64,000 bases of DNA from Oxytropis ochrocephala (taxonomy: Eukaryota; Streptophyta; Magnoliopsida; Fabales; Fabaceae): assembly GCA_020916435.1 (NCBI GenBank), contig CM037090.1:62152232-62216231 (forward strand), given 5' to 3'. This document shows, in pieces, positions 44,096 to 56,984 of this stretch. Each line of letters starts with the position of its first letter. The first letter of the stretch is position 1. Under the pieces are notes generated by a model, which saw nothing but the letters and a program-made list of their open reading frames with translations, was not told the origin of the DNA and did not search any database. Both the position numbers and the translations under genes were made by a program.

Positions 44096-47000
44096 CGCGA
44101 GGAGGAGAAGGAGAGGGAAGGAGGAGCTCGCGGTGGAGAGAGAGAGAGGGCTGGCCAAGCAAGGAGGGGGCGGCGGTGTGGTGAGTTGTTTTGGGGTTTA
44201 GGGTTTTCTCACCCTTTGATTTGGTGAGTTAATTCTAGTCCCAATTCCTCTAGTTTTCTTGCTCTTTCTTTTAAGCTAGGTTCCAACCTCTAATTCCTTC
44301 TCATCCTCATTATACCATGGGTGATTAATGGAAGCTCAAGGTTGCATTGGAATGGGCTTTGGTGGTTTTGGAACTTAAAGTGGAGGGGAAGCTTGTTTCT
44401 TCATTTCTTGAGGTAAGGGGAGCTATCTAATGCCTATAATATAGTATATGATGAATGTTGTGTGAAAATGAGATTTGGGGAAGATGATGAATATTGATTA
44501 ACACTATATTTTGATTTTGATGTGTTTAGAATGATTTATGAGTATGAGTGATCATTTGAGTGTGTGTGAATTGAATTGAGGGTATGTTGTTTAGAGAAAA
44601 ATGAAAAATGAGCAAGTGGGTGCTCTAGGTATAAATGACTTAATTAGAATTATTTTGGGTGGAAAGGGTATTTGGAGGTGAGGTTAATTGGTGGAATGTG
44701 TCGTGATAAAATGTTGTGGAATCAATCTTGGTGTGGCTTATGCCTTATGTGTTGTGTGTTATGGTGTGATTTGTGATTAAGTGGTGTATTATTCAATTGA
44801 TGAAATACGGTGTGGAATTGTTGAGTTGTTATGCGTGTGTGTGGGAGGCGTGGCACGATGATGCCTTGTGCTCACATAGGAGTGCGCCGCGGGAGTGTGT
44901 TGCGGTGCAGGTGTTGGTGCGTTGGTATTGCTGCGCACTTATTATTTGGCGTTGGCGCGGGCACGATGTTGCCTTGGTGCCCACGTATGGGCGCGCTTAT
45001 GTTTCTTTATGCAGATTTGGTTATGCGGTGAATAGTTTACTTTGGGATGTCCGTATTTGAGAGGAGACTCTGCTGGATTTTTGTTAGAATTTGGATAAGC
45101 ATCTGTCAAGATGTAAGTATGTATCTTTGAATTGTAAGTGAGTCGAGTTTTAGGCGTTGTTGCTTAAATGGGTGTGCTTGTGTGTGGCATGTGGATAGGA
45201 GTGTGATACGTGCGTGTATGGGTATTGAAGTGTTGATGAAGTGTTGTTGACATGGTGCGGTTTAAGTGATGGAAGGTATTATGGGCTTTGAAATAGGTTC
45301 AAGTGAATCGGTGTAGTAGAGGTAGCGTGAGTGATTGTAGTCACGATGATCAATGAGGCGAGGTAAGATGGAGGTTAAGTGCGTAAATCACGTAAAGGTT
45401 GAGCGTAGGCCTTTGAAGTGTAGAGATGATTAAGCTTAAGGAAGTTGAAGTGGTAGTATAATGATGCGTAAGTGATTAAGTGTTGAATACGAAGAGTAAT
45501 GGATTGTAAGCGAGAGGTGTAGGCGTCGACTTATAGCTCCGAGGTATAGGGAATGTATACCAGGTGAAATAGCCAAGTGTAAGTGTGCGAGATATCTAAG
45601 TATAGTACATTTTGCTAAGTGTAGTAGGCGGGGTGAAGTGTGGTGCTTAGGTGTGAATGCCTAAGTGTAGTAGTTGGAGTGTGGTGTGCATGCAAGCCTA
45701 AGTGTAGTTGTTGTAGTGAATGTGGGCCGAGGTAGTGTCGTCAAGGTGTGGTGTATGTAGGGTGCGGTGTAGAGGTCGAGGTGTAGTCCCTGGTTGATGA
45801 GGTGGGCCTAGTAGTGATAGTTTAGTTCACTACGTTCGGTGGAGTGGTGTCTTGAGGTGTCGATTAGTGTCTTAGAGGTGTTGTTAGCGCCGGTGTGCGC
45901 GAGGGGTTGTTAGGCGCAACTATGAGTGTGGTTGGGCGCTATGTATGTTCAAGAGGTGAGTGATGAAGTGCGTGTGGTCCCTAAGTGATGGTTCGGTCCT
46001 TAGGTGATGATTTAGTCCTTAAGTGACGTTGTGGTCTCGGAGTGGTTATGTAGTCCACGGTGATGGTGTTGAGGTGTGACAGAGGGTCGGTTGTTTAGCG
46101 GTAGAGCTATGTTGTGGTGTAGTGGCGTTAGCCTTAGTCTTTATGGATGATGTCTAGGTGAACTAGACACTAGTGTAAATGATGTTGATTCTTATGATGT
46201 TGAATTTGATGATGGTGATTAAATTGATGATGAATCTATGGTGTTTGAGATTCATGTATGATGTATCCGTGTGATATAAATTATGACGTTGGAATTAATG
46301 ATGATGATAATTCCGGTATGAGGTGATGATGATGATTGATGCATTGTTTATCGAGTCTCATGATTCATATGCATCAAAAGTGACGTTGTTGTCTTTATGG
46401 CAATGGTAAGGGGCGTTGTTGTCTTTATGGCAATGGTAAGGGACGTTGTTGCCTATATGGCAATGGAATATGATGATTATTGGTACCACATGCATGTGCC
46501 CTAGGTGTGAAGGGGTTGCATTCATGCATTGCATTCATGAATTTGTTGATGTGTTTTGTGTGATATGTGATGAGTGTTAGACGTGGTGAGTTGTGGTTAG
46601 GAGTCGAGGTGTTAAGACTTAGTCAAGTGTGTTGTTGAGTGATGGTTAGGAGTCGAGGTGTTAAGACTCGATGAAGGTGTGTTTGTTGTTCTTGTCGGGG
46701 TGTTTGGTGTCTCTCTCATATAATGCTTATCATACATTGTATTATTTGTGTTAGAGACTCACCATCTTCTTTGTTATGTTGCTGCTTCTTGTCGTGACGT
46801 GCGGGTGATCCCGTGTGAAGGTTCTTCCTTACTCGATCGAGTGTGGCGTATAGCTCGATCGTAGCAACGTGTGGGAGTGTCGAGTAGTCATGGTAGTTAC
46901 GATATTGTTTTAGTCGATTTAATTAAGTTGATGATGTAAGACTATTTCGATAAACCAAGTCGTGCTATTTATCACGCATTTGTATTTTATTGTGGAAAGT

Positions 47001-47130
47001 ATTATGCAATTGTTTTAAGAAATGTTTTGGTGAGCGTAGCATTCCGCCGAGGATGTATCTTTTGCAAAGGAAAAATAATTTTTGAACTCGATTTTTATAA
47101 GTTAAATAATTAAGCGAGCGGGGGTGTTCA
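43753..47130 (+). mobile_element. 5' LTR of nested element (3.4 kb)
   Basis: It is nearly identical to 48096-51486. It starts TATGCGCCCAAAATAATTAA (the usual TG start appears mutated) and ends GGGGTGTTCA. Contents include a GA-rich microsatellite (about 43985-44100), TG-rich sequence, three tandem 28-bp units of GTTGTTGTCTTTATGGCAAT (about 46384-46470) and 19-20-bp GGTCC.TAAGTGATG units near 45970-46060. Confidence 0.85.
43985..44110. repeat. GA-rich microsatellite in nested LTR 1
   Basis: GAAAGAAGAAAG and (GA)n runs. The matching array in LTR 2 is at about 48330-48450. Long Lys/Arg/Glu or Ser/Leu ORFs here are artefacts of the repeat. Confidence 0.9.
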
Positions 47131-48095
47131 GAGTTGGTATCGAGGCGATTCGATGCAATCAAACCAAGTTGTCGAGTCGTAGTGTCTTGGAGATTCCTTG
47201 TTGATCTCAGACGGAGACCTTGTTGTAGATTTTGGTTGTGTTCTTTCTTGAGTGCTTTATGCCATATTGTTTGCGGAGTGCGTAATGTTGTGTGATTTCT
47301 TTGAGTGCTTTTTGTTGAGTCGTTTGTGTTGAAATGTCTATGTGCTCAGTGTGTATTTCTTTACGGTGTGGCTTGTAGTTGGTTGTGATTGATGTTTGTG
47401 GGTTTGAGGTATGTGTGAATAGGAAGGTTTTAACGACGTCAAAAGATTGGAGTCGTGGCGGCGCCTTCGCACTCTCTTGGCTAACGTTAAAAGCTTTTCC
47501 AGTATGGTATGTGAAAATTTTAAAAAGGCGTAGTTTTGTGACCTTAACTAATTGGTGCGTGAGTAGGAGGGGTGATCACCCCACGACTAATCACTAATGA
47601 AAGAGGTGACAATAACTCGTAGCTATTATGTATTTTGAATATGTACTAATATTAACTTGAGTAAGCGAGTGTTGTGTGCAAGTTAGTTGATTTTTGATTT
47701 TTAAATAAGTAGGTGTCTTGTGGATGTTGGTGTTTGAATTGGGAATTGATAGTAGGGAGATGCAAGGATAAGAATAGGCACCGTGAGTTTGAAGTTTATG
47801 CTAAGTGATGGGGCATGCCTTGTTGGAAAAAGTTTAGGATTGTGGTTTCTAGGAAACACAGGGTAGAATAATTGTTATTGAAGCATGGCGATCGAATAGG
47901 TACTGTATGTGTGATCGAGTGCGCAGCGGAAGCACGTGTAACCTTAGTGATCTGTGAAGTATTGATGAGATTTCTTAGTGCTTAGTGTACAAGGAGGTGT
48001 GGTTGTTAGTTGGGAGCAAATTAAGGTTTATGGGTGATGTGCTCATAGGGTTGATTAGATTTTCGAGGGCGAAAATATTCTAAGTAGGGGAGAGT
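47131..48095 (+). other. Interior of nested LARD-like element
   Basis: It starts GAGT then TGGTATCGAGGCG, a slightly altered Met-tRNA primer site, and ends with a purine tract. The last bases before the tract read like the extreme end of a chromovirus polyprotein (FSRAKIF), the only coding trace. A 72-codon ORF at 47379-47597 shows no recognisable domain. Confidence 0.6.
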
Positions 48096-48410
48096 TATGC
48101 ATTGAAATAATTAAGTAGTTATTTAATTAAATTACTTAGGTATTTCTTTAGAATAGATATAATAAGATAATAGGAGGATGTTTAATGAACTAAGTAAGTG
48201 GTATTTTATAGTGTTATGGAGTAGTGTTTATTGATTAAATAGAAGAGGTGTTTAATTAATTGGGAGAGGTGTGAATAGTGGCCCAATTGAATTGGGCCTA
48301 GGACTAAAATTAAAAGGGAGGAATTGTGAGAAAGAGAGGAGAGGCAGAGAGAAAGAAGAAAGAAGAAAGAAAGAAAGAAGGAAAGGAGAGAGAAGAGAGA
48401 GAGAGAGAGA

Positions 48411-48447
<37 letters not shown>

Positions 48448-51400
48448 CGGAGGAGGAGAGGGAGGGAAGGAGGAGCTCGCGGTGGAGAGAGAGAGGGGGC
48501 CAGCCGAGCAAGGAGGAGGGTGGCGGTGTGGTGAGTTGTTTTGGGGGTTTAGGGTTTTCTCACCCTTTGATTTGGTGAGTTAATTCTAGTCCCAATTCCT
48601 CTAGTTTTCTTGCTCTTTCTTTTAAGCTAGGTTCCAACCTCTAATTCCTTCTCATCCTCATTATACCATGGGTGATTAATGGAAGCTCAAGGTTGCATTG
48701 GAATGGGCTTTGGTGGTTTTGGAACTTAAAGTGGAGGAAGCTTGTTTCTTCATTTCTTGAGGTAAGAGGAGCTATCTAATGCCTATAATATAGTATATGA
48801 TGAATGTTGTGTGAAAATGAGATTTGGGAAGATGATGAATATTGATTAACACTATATTTTGATTTTGATGTGTTTAGAATGATTTATGAGTATGAGTGAT
48901 CATTTGAGTGTGTGTGAATTGAATTGAGGGTATGTTGTTTAGAGAAAATGAAAAATGAGCAAGTGGGTGCTCTGGTATAAATGACTTAATTAGAATTATT
49001 TTGGGTGGAAAGGGTATTTGGAGGTGAGGTTAATTGGTGGAATGTGTCGTGATAAAATGTTGTGGAATCAATCTTGGTGTGGCTTATGCCTTATGTGTTG
49101 TGTGTTATGGTGTGATTTGTGATTAAGTGGTGTATTATTCAATTGATGAAATACGGTGTGGAATTGTTGAGTTGTTATGCGGTGTGTGTGGGAGAGGCGT
49201 GGCACGATGATGCCTTGTGCTCACATAGTGCGCGCCTTGGGAGTGTGTTGCGGTGCAGGTGTTGGTGCGTTGGTATTGCGTACTTATTATTTAGGCGTTG
49301 GCGCGGGCGATGTTGCCTTGGTGCCCACGTATGGGCGCGCTTATGTTTTCTTTATGCAGATTTGGTTATGCGGTGAATAGTTTACTTTGGGATGTCCGTA
49401 TTTGGGAGGAGACTCTGCTTTGGATTTTTGTTAGAATTTGGATAAGCATCTGTCAAGATGTAAGTATGTATCTTTGAATTGTAAGTGAGTCGAGTTTTAG
49501 GCGTTGTTGCTTAAATGGGTGTGCTTGTGTGTGGCATGTGGATAGGAGTGTGATACGTGCGTGTATGGGTATTGAAGTGTTGATGAAGTGTTGTTGACAT
49601 GGTGCGGTTTAAGTGATGGAAGGTATTATGGGCTTTGAAATAGGTTCAAGTGAATCGGTGTAGTAGAGAGTAGCGTGAAATGATTGTAGTCACGATGATC
49701 AATGAGGCGAGGTAAGATGGAGGTTAAGTGCGTAAATACGTAAAGGTTGAGCGTAGGCCTTTGAAGTGTAGAGATGATTAAGCTTAAGGAAGTTGAAGTG
49801 GTAGTATAATGATGCGTAAGTGATTAAGTGTTGAATACGAAGAGTAATGGATTGTAGCGAGAGGTGTAGGCGTCGACTTATAGCTACCGAGGTATAGGGA
49901 ATGTATACCAAGGTGAAATAGCCAAGTGTAAGTGTACGGATATCTAAGTATAGTTTGCCTAAGTGTAGTAGGCGGGGTGAAGTGTGGTGCTTAGGTGTGA
50001 ATGCCTAAGTGTAGTAGTTGGAGTATGGTGTGCATGCAAGCCTAAGTGTAGTTGTTGTAGTGAATGTGGGCCGAGGTAGTGTCGTCGAGGTGTGGTGTAT
50101 GTAGGGTGCGGTGTAGAGGTCGAGGTGTAGTCCCTAGTTGATGAGGTGGGCACAGTAGTGATAGTTTAGTTCACTACGTTCGGTGGGTGGTGTGCTTGAG
50201 GTGTCCAATTAGTGTGTCGAGGTGTTGTTAGCGCCGGTGCAGCGCGCGGGGTTGTTAAGCGCGACTATGAGTGTGGTTGGGCGCTATGTATGTTCAAGAG
50301 GTGAGTGATGAAGTGCAGTGTGGTCCACTAAGTGATGGTTCGGTCCTTAGGTGATGATTTAGTCCTTAAGTGGCGTTGTGGTCTCGGAGTGGCTGTGTAG
50401 TCCCACGGTGATGGTGTTGAGGTGACAGAGAGGCTTCGGTTGTTTAGCGGTAGAGCTATGTTGTGGTGTAGTGACGTTAGCCTTAGTGCTATGGATGATG
50501 TCTAGGTGAACTAGACACTAGTGTAAATGATGTTGATTCTTATGATGTTGAATTTGATGATGGTGATTAAATTGATGATGAATCTATGGTGTTTGAGATT
50601 CATGTATGATGTATCCGTGTGATATAAATTATGGCGTTGGAATTAATGATGATGATAATTCGGTATGAGGTGATGATGATGATTGATGCATTGTTTATCG
50701 AGTCTCATGATTCATATGCATCAAAAGTGGCGTTGTTGTCTTTATGGCAATGGTAAGGGGCGTTGTTGTCTTTATGGCAATGATAAGGGGCGTTGTTGCC
50801 TATATGGCAATGGAATATGATGATTATTGGTACCACATGCATGTGCCCTAGGTGTGAAGGGGTTGCATTCATGCATTGCATTCATGAATTTGTTGATGTG
50901 TTTTGTGTGATATGTGATGAGTGTTAGGCGTGGTGAGTTGTGGTTAGGAGTCGAGGTGTTAAGACTTAGTCAAGTGTGTTGTTGAGTGATGGTTAGGAGT
51001 CGAGGTGTTAAGACTCGATAAGGTGTGTTTGTTGTTCTTGCTTGGGGTGTTTGGTGTCTCTCTCATATAATGCTTATCATACATTGTATTATTTGTGTTA
51101 GAGACTCACCTACTTCTTTGTTATGTTGCTTCTTATGTCGACAGCGTGCGGGTGATCCCGAGTGAAGGTTCTTCCTTACTCGATCACGAGTGTGGCGTAT
51201 AGCTCTCGATGCGTAGCAATCGTGTGGGAGTGTCGAGTAGTCATGGTAGTTACGATATTGTTTTAGTCGATTTAATTAAGTTGATGATGTAAGACTATTT
51301 CGATAAACCAAGTCGTGCTATTTATCACGCATTTGTATTTTATTGTGGAAAGTATTATGCAATTGTTTTAAGAAATGTTTTGGTGAGCGTAGCATTCCGC

Positions 51401-51486
51401 CGAGGATGTATCTTTTGCAAAGGAAAAATAATTTTTGAACTCGATTTTTATGAGTTAAATAATTAAGCGAAGCGATGGGTGTTCCA
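48096..51486 (+). mobile_element. 3' LTR of nested element (3.4 kb)
   Basis: It aligns with 43753-47130 along its length, with scattered substitutions and many 1-4-base indels, often at CG-containing spots. It starts TATGCATTGAAATAATTAAG and ends GGGTGTTCCA directly before TCTAT. Confidence 0.85.
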
Positions 51487-51491
51487 TCTAT

Positions 51492-54427
51492 GTCTGCTGA
51501 GAACCAGTGTAGTTGATGGGGTTGCGGTGGTGTGTGTGAGTTCCACGAAGTGTTCCTCGATGAGATTCCTAGTGTGCCACCGAGAGGGAAGTTGAGTTCG
51601 GGATTGAGCTTGTGCACAGTACTAGGCACGTGTCTATGGCACCGTCATGGGATGTCGGCTTACGAGTTATGCAATTGAAGAAGCGATTAGAGGAGCTTCT
51701 TGAGAAGAAATTTGTGAGGCCTAGTGTGTCACCATGGGGAGCTCGGTTTTGTTAGTAAAGAAGAAGGATGGGAGTATGCGTGCGTGCGTGGACTACGAGA
51801 CAATTGAACAAAGTAACTATCAAGAATAAGTATCCTCTTCCGAGGATAGATGATCGATGGATCACCGGTGGGTGCTAAAGTGTTTAGCAAGATTGACTTG
51901 AGGTCGGGGTATCACCAGATTAAGGTGAAGGATGAAGACATCCAGCAGCGTTGAGCGAGGTATGGGCATTATGAGTACTCTGTAATGCCGTTTGGTGTCC
52001 TGAAATGCACGGGGTGTTTATGGAGTACATGAACCGAATCTTCCATAGCTATCTGGATCGGTTTGTGGTTGTTTTTATTGACGATATTACGGTGTACTCA
52101 AAATCGAGGAAGAGCATGCGAGCACTTGAGGTTGGTGCTAGAGGTCTTGAAAGAGAAGAAGTTGTATGCGAGTTGTCAAAGTGTGAGTTAGTTTGCGTGA
52201 GGTGAGCTTCTTGGGTCACATTATTTACGTGATGGTATAGTGTGGATCCAAACCAAGGTTGTTGCGGTGGGAGAGCCCAAAGTGCATTCTTGAGATCGGG
52301 AGTTTCTTGGGGTTGGTGGTTACTACGGGGAGGTTTATTGAAGGGTTCTCTAAGCTAGCCCTTCCATTGACTCAATTGACACAGTAAGGAAGAGCCTTTG
52401 TGTGGGATGCAAAGTGTGAAGAGAGCTTCCAAGAGTGAAGAGAGGTTGACCACGTCTCGGTGTTAGTGTTGCTGTGCGGAGCAACCTTTTGTTGTGTCTT
52501 GTGGCGCCTCAAGATGGGTTTGGGAGGTGTGTTGATGCAAGATATGGGAAGGTAGTTGCTTATGCGTCTCGGCGATTGAGGACACATGAGAAGAACTATC
52601 CTACTCATGATTTAGAGTTAGGCTGCTATTGTGTTTGTCTTTGAAGATTTGGAGACACTATCTCATGGTACCGGTTCGAAGTGTTCGGTGATCACAAGTG
52701 TCCAAGTACTTGTTTGACGAAGGAGGAGTGAATATGAGGCGAGGCGTTGGTTAGAGCTGGCGAAGGATTATGATTTCGGCTTGAACTATCACCCCGCAAA
52801 GTAATGTCGTGGTGATCGTTAAGTCGGAAAACTTTGCATATGTCGGCTATGATGGTGAGGGAGTTGGAGTTGATTGAGCAATTCCGTGACTTGAGTCCAG
52901 TTTGTGAGGTGACACCCCGCAGTGTCAGTTGGGTATCTTGAGGATTGGGAATGACTTCTTGGTTAGTATCGAGAGCGCCCCGAGCTAGATGTGAAGTTGG
53001 TTGACTTCTTTGGTTCTTTGGTGAACAAGTTGTAGATGGGGATTACGAGTTGGATTCCCGGGTGTGTTTAGATTCGGGGACGATTTGAGTTCCGGATGAT
53101 CTTTGAGTTGAAGAAGATGATACTTGAGGAGAGCCATAGGAGTAAGTTGAGCATTCATCCGAGTCTTTACTAAGATGTATCATGATCTGAAGAAAGCTGC
53201 TTTTGGTGGCACAGTATGAAGAGGATGTAGCACAATTTGTTTATGCATGTTTGACTTGCCATAAGTCAAAGATTGAGCACCGAGAACTGCGGGGTTGATG
53301 CAACCTTTAGAGATTCCGGAATGGAAGTGGGACAGCATTTCCATGGACTTTGTGACTGGGTTGCCAAATACTGTGAGAGGGTCGGACACTATTTGGGTGA
53401 TTGTGGATAGGTTGACCAAGTCTGCCCATTTTATTCCTATCAACATCACACATCTCTGTGCAAAGTTGGCTAGAATATATATTCGGAGTGATTGTGAAGC
53501 TTCATGGGGTTCAGAAGAGTATTGTGTCGGACGAGAGACCCGAGGTTTACATCCCGAGTTTTGGGAAGCTTGCGGGAGGCTTTGGGGTCCAGGCGAGGTT
53601 GAGTTCGACTTATCATCCTCGGTGATGGTGAGACAGAGAGAACCATCCGATCTTTGGAGGATCTTCGAGAGCTTGTGTGCTAGAAGCGAGGGGAGGTGCG
53701 TGGGATACACATCTCCCACCGATTGAGTTCACTTATAATAACAGCTATCATTCGAGCATAGGGATGGCTCCTTTTGAGGCCTTTGTATGGGCGGAGGTGT
53801 AGGACTCCTTTGTGTTGGCATGAGTCAGGAGAGAGTGTTGTTCTTGGACCGAGAGTTGGTTAGGGAGACTACGGAGAAGGTAAAGATGATCGGGAGAAAA
53901 TGAAAGAGTCTCGAGTCGGCGAGAAAAGTTACCATGATAGGAGGAGAAAGGACTTGGAGTTTTAGGTTTGGTGAGCATGTGTTCTTGAGGTCACGCTATG
54001 GTAGTGTTGGGCGTGCTCTGAAGGCAAAGAAGTTAACTCGAGGTTTATTGGACCGTGCCAAATCAACGAGAGGGTTGGAAAGGTTGCTTATAGGGTGGCT
54101 TTACCGCTTTAATCTTTCGAACTTGCACGATGTCTTCCACGTGTCACGGCCTTCCTATATATTCGGACTGTCTCACGTGATCCACATGGATGATGTGGAG
54201 AGTGCGTGAGAACCTCACTTTGTGGAGACTATGCCGGTGAGGATTGATGATAGAGAAGTGAAGGTGTTGAGAGGAAAAGACATTGCCTTAGTCAAGGTAG
54301 TGTGGTTGGGAGCCGCTTTGGTGAGAGTATGACTTGGGAGCCGGGAGAGCGAGATCGCGGGAGTCTTATCCAGAGTTATTTGACTCGTATGAATTTCGAG
54401 GGACGAAATTTCCTAAGTGGGGAGAGT
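51492..54427 (+). pseudogene. Chromovirus pol (reverse transcriptase, RNase H, integrase, chromodomain)
   Basis: Motifs are found in order but in shifting frames. Reverse transcriptase: [38 protein letters not shown] (near 51890-51945), MPFGV and the catalytic FVVVFIDDI (near 52060-52087). RNase H: VVAYASR and THEKNYPTHDLEL (near 52555-52620). Integrase: the zinc-finger Cys pair region near 53250, then PEWKWDSISMDFVTGLPNT and SDTIWVIVDRLTKSAHFIPI (53320-53450). C-terminus: LHDVFHVSRPSYIFG, then RIDDREVKVLRGKDIALVKV, the chromodomain-like end. Dozens of indels interrupt it, more than would be expected from such recognisable sequence. Confidence 0.88.
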
Positions 54428-56979
54428 TCTAACACCACTAAATGATTTAATTAAGCAATTGATTAAATTATTTAAAGTGTTACTGCTTTTTTAATTATAT
54501 TAGAATATAATATAGTGTTTTATAATTTAGTAATTTATTTTAATTAAAGGGGATGGTGGAAGAAATGGAGAGGGGTGTAAAAAGGGCCCAGTGCGCTTGC
54601 CCAATGTACATATACCCAAATTTGGAATTTGCTCTCATTTGTGAGAAGAAAGAAAGAAAACGAAAGAAAGGGAGAAGAGAAAGAGAAACTCGCGCAAAAA
54701 GCCCTAGGAGAAGAGGGAGAAAGCAATCGCAAGGGAGAAAGGAGAAGAGAAAGCTCCATAGTTGCAGTGGTTCTTCTTGTATGCGTGACTTGGTGAGAAT
54801 CAATTTCTACTAGTTAATTCGAGGTAAAGGAGTCTCACTCTATAATAGAGGAGATAATGAGCTATATGTAGATCATAGGTGTTGTTTGATGTTAATTGAT
54901 GATTGCATGATGATTTGATTCATTGGATTTGATGAATTTCTTGGCAAAATCGATTTAGGGCTTATGTTAGGGTTTATGATATGTGATGTTGTGTTTTATG
55001 ACGTGTTTGATGAGTGAGCATGAAATTGATTGTTATAATATGAAATTAGGAGTATTAGAGTGATTATAAGATGATTTGAATTGAAAGAATTGGAGGATTT
55101 GGAGTTTTTGGTGTATGGGGCGCCAAATGGCTAGGATCTCGCGCCTGTGTCTTGTGATGAGCGAAGAGTTGGAGTTCTTTGTGCAGGCGCCACTTTCTTT
55201 GAGGAATTGGCGCTGGGTTCTTGTTCACGTCTTTGGGCGTATGCAGTGCAGTGTGTCGGTGGTGGGCGCCAGAATGTGGGTGTTTTGGTGCCTGGGGAGT
55301 GCAACTTAGAGTTCTAGGCACAATTTACCGTGCCATCTTTTGCATTCACCTGCCCAAATCCAATTTTAAGTGTTTTGGCTCGAATGGTTTTCTCGTTACA
55401 AGTGTTATTTTACAAATGTCCGGTGAGGTGGTTTTGTGTGGGTGAATGGGGTGGGTTGAGTGAAACTTACATTTAGGGGCATATTTTCTTGTGCCATATT
55501 TTGCATTCACACCCCAAAAACATTTTTAAACAATTTGGCTCAGTGGTTTCTGTTTGCGTGTGTCCTCTGAGAGATGTGCTAGAGAGCATTCTTTGTGGCG
55601 CCAAAAGTGTGCGCTGAGGGGTGGTTTGAGCGAAACTTAGAGTTCTAGGCATATTTTACCGTGCCATCTTTTGCGGTTATGCGCCCAAAAACAATTTTAA
55701 GCATTTTTGCTCTCGAGTGGTTTTCTGTTTAAACGTGTTGTTGTGTGTCTTTGGGTCGGTGTAGTAGGCGCCAAGCAGTCTTGCCCGGGTGCCCAGGAGG
55801 CGCTGTGTCCGAGTTTGTGTCTGAGTTGGTGTGCAGGTTTGTGTCAGGGTGTCTTGCCCAGGGCGCCAGTTGCTAGAAAAGTGGCGCCCGATGGGTTTGT
55901 TGCCACCACGGGCGCCAAATTCTTGAGTTTCGGCGCTAGTGTTGTGTTGCACCGGGCGCGAATGTGGGGAAAATGGCGCTAGTCTTTGCCCAGTGCCTAA
56001 GCGTGTGTTGTTTTGGTCCCTAGGTGACAGGTTGGTCCCTAGATGACTGTTTTGGTCCTAAATGGTGGTTTAGGTCCTTGAGTGAGGTTGAGTCCTCTAG
56101 ATGAGATTAGTCTTTGGGACTTAATTATGTTGAGCTTGTATCTTGAGATGGTGAGGATGCCATGGGGGCATGGCGGGAGGCAGAGCCATGGGGGCCATAA
56201 ATGAGATTAATAATGAGGTAAGAGTTAGTGCGTGAATTGAGATATTGTAAATGTGTTTGTGTTGTATTCATGGAGTCTCATGCATACATTCGGCTGCGGT
56301 CGCGGAGTTTATAAACGATTGTGAGGCCGGAGGGCCAGAGTCATGAGGACTCAACTTGATAATGAGACTGCCGGAGGGCAAATATTGAGACTGCCGGAAG
56401 GCAAATGGTACCACATGCATAACTACATTGCATACATTCACATGAATGCATGAGCATTATTGAGTGATGATTGGTATAATTGATTGTGCTGTGAACTGTG
56501 ATTGTATATATTGCCTATTATCACTTTTATTATATAGTTCGAGACTCACCCTTCTGTTGTTGTTTACCACAGGTAGTCATGAGTGAGGGCTTACTACCTT
56601 CACTATTCCCACGAGTCGAGTGCGCTCACGTCGAGCACGTAGCACCTGGGGGATGGGTTATGAACTATAGTTTGTTCTGTTTTGCTCCTTGTTGAGCCTC
56701 ATATGTATTGTTTTGAGACTCTTGATTTATTCTGTTGAGATAGTGTTTTATTCATTGCGTGGCACTTATTTTTATAGTGCGTGGTTTTATTTGCTAAAGT
56801 TTGTGAGTTCTATCTTTGAGATGGTGTTACGTATTTTTGAGTAAAGAGACGTTTAAGTTATTTGTTGTTGAGTTTGATGGAGTAGTTGTGTAACATTCCA
56901 TTGGATGATTTTCAAACGAAAAATGATTTTTATACTCTGATTTTTACTATAAAGTACCGGGTAGAAATGGGGTGTTACA
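54428..56979 (+). mobile_element. 3' LTR of outer chromovirus (2,552 bp)
   Basis: It follows the polypurine tract AAGTGGGGAGAGT and starts TCTAACACCACTAAATGATT (first bases altered relative to LTR 1). It ends GGGGTGTTACA before CTAAT. It is collinear with LTR 1. Confidence 0.9.
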
Positions 56980-56984
56980 CTAAT

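Larger units (their letters stand above)
43753..51486 (+). mobile_element. Nested non-autonomous LTR element (LARD-like, related to Tekay), 7.7 kb
   Basis: Two LTRs of about 3.4 kb enclose only 965 bp. TCTAT duplications flank it inside the outer chromovirus protease/RT junction. The interior has a degenerate Met-tRNA primer site (47135) and the polypurine tract AAGTAGGGGAGAGT before the second LTR, but no domain of gag or pol. It matches the definition of a large retrotransposon derivative. LTR features shared with the outer element suggest it derives from a Tekay relative. Confidence 0.82.
39606..56979 (+). mobile_element. Complete Tekay/Del-like chromovirus, 17.4 kb including a nested element
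   Basis: LTRs at 39606-42173 and 54428-56979 are flanked by CTAAT duplications. Between them lie a Met-tRNA primer site, gag with two CCHC knuckles, an aspartic protease start (IIDTGATHS), then after the nested element reverse transcriptase, RNase H, integrase and a chromodomain-like end, followed by a polypurine tract. Without the nested 7.7 kb the element is about 9.6 kb, normal for Tekay. All ORFs are broken. Confidence 0.9.

Noticed and set aside
43929..44201. Lys/Arg/Glu-rich ORF and opposite Ser/Leu/Phe-rich ORFs (also at 48206-48583)
   Set aside because: They are products of a GA-rich microsatellite in the nested LTRs.
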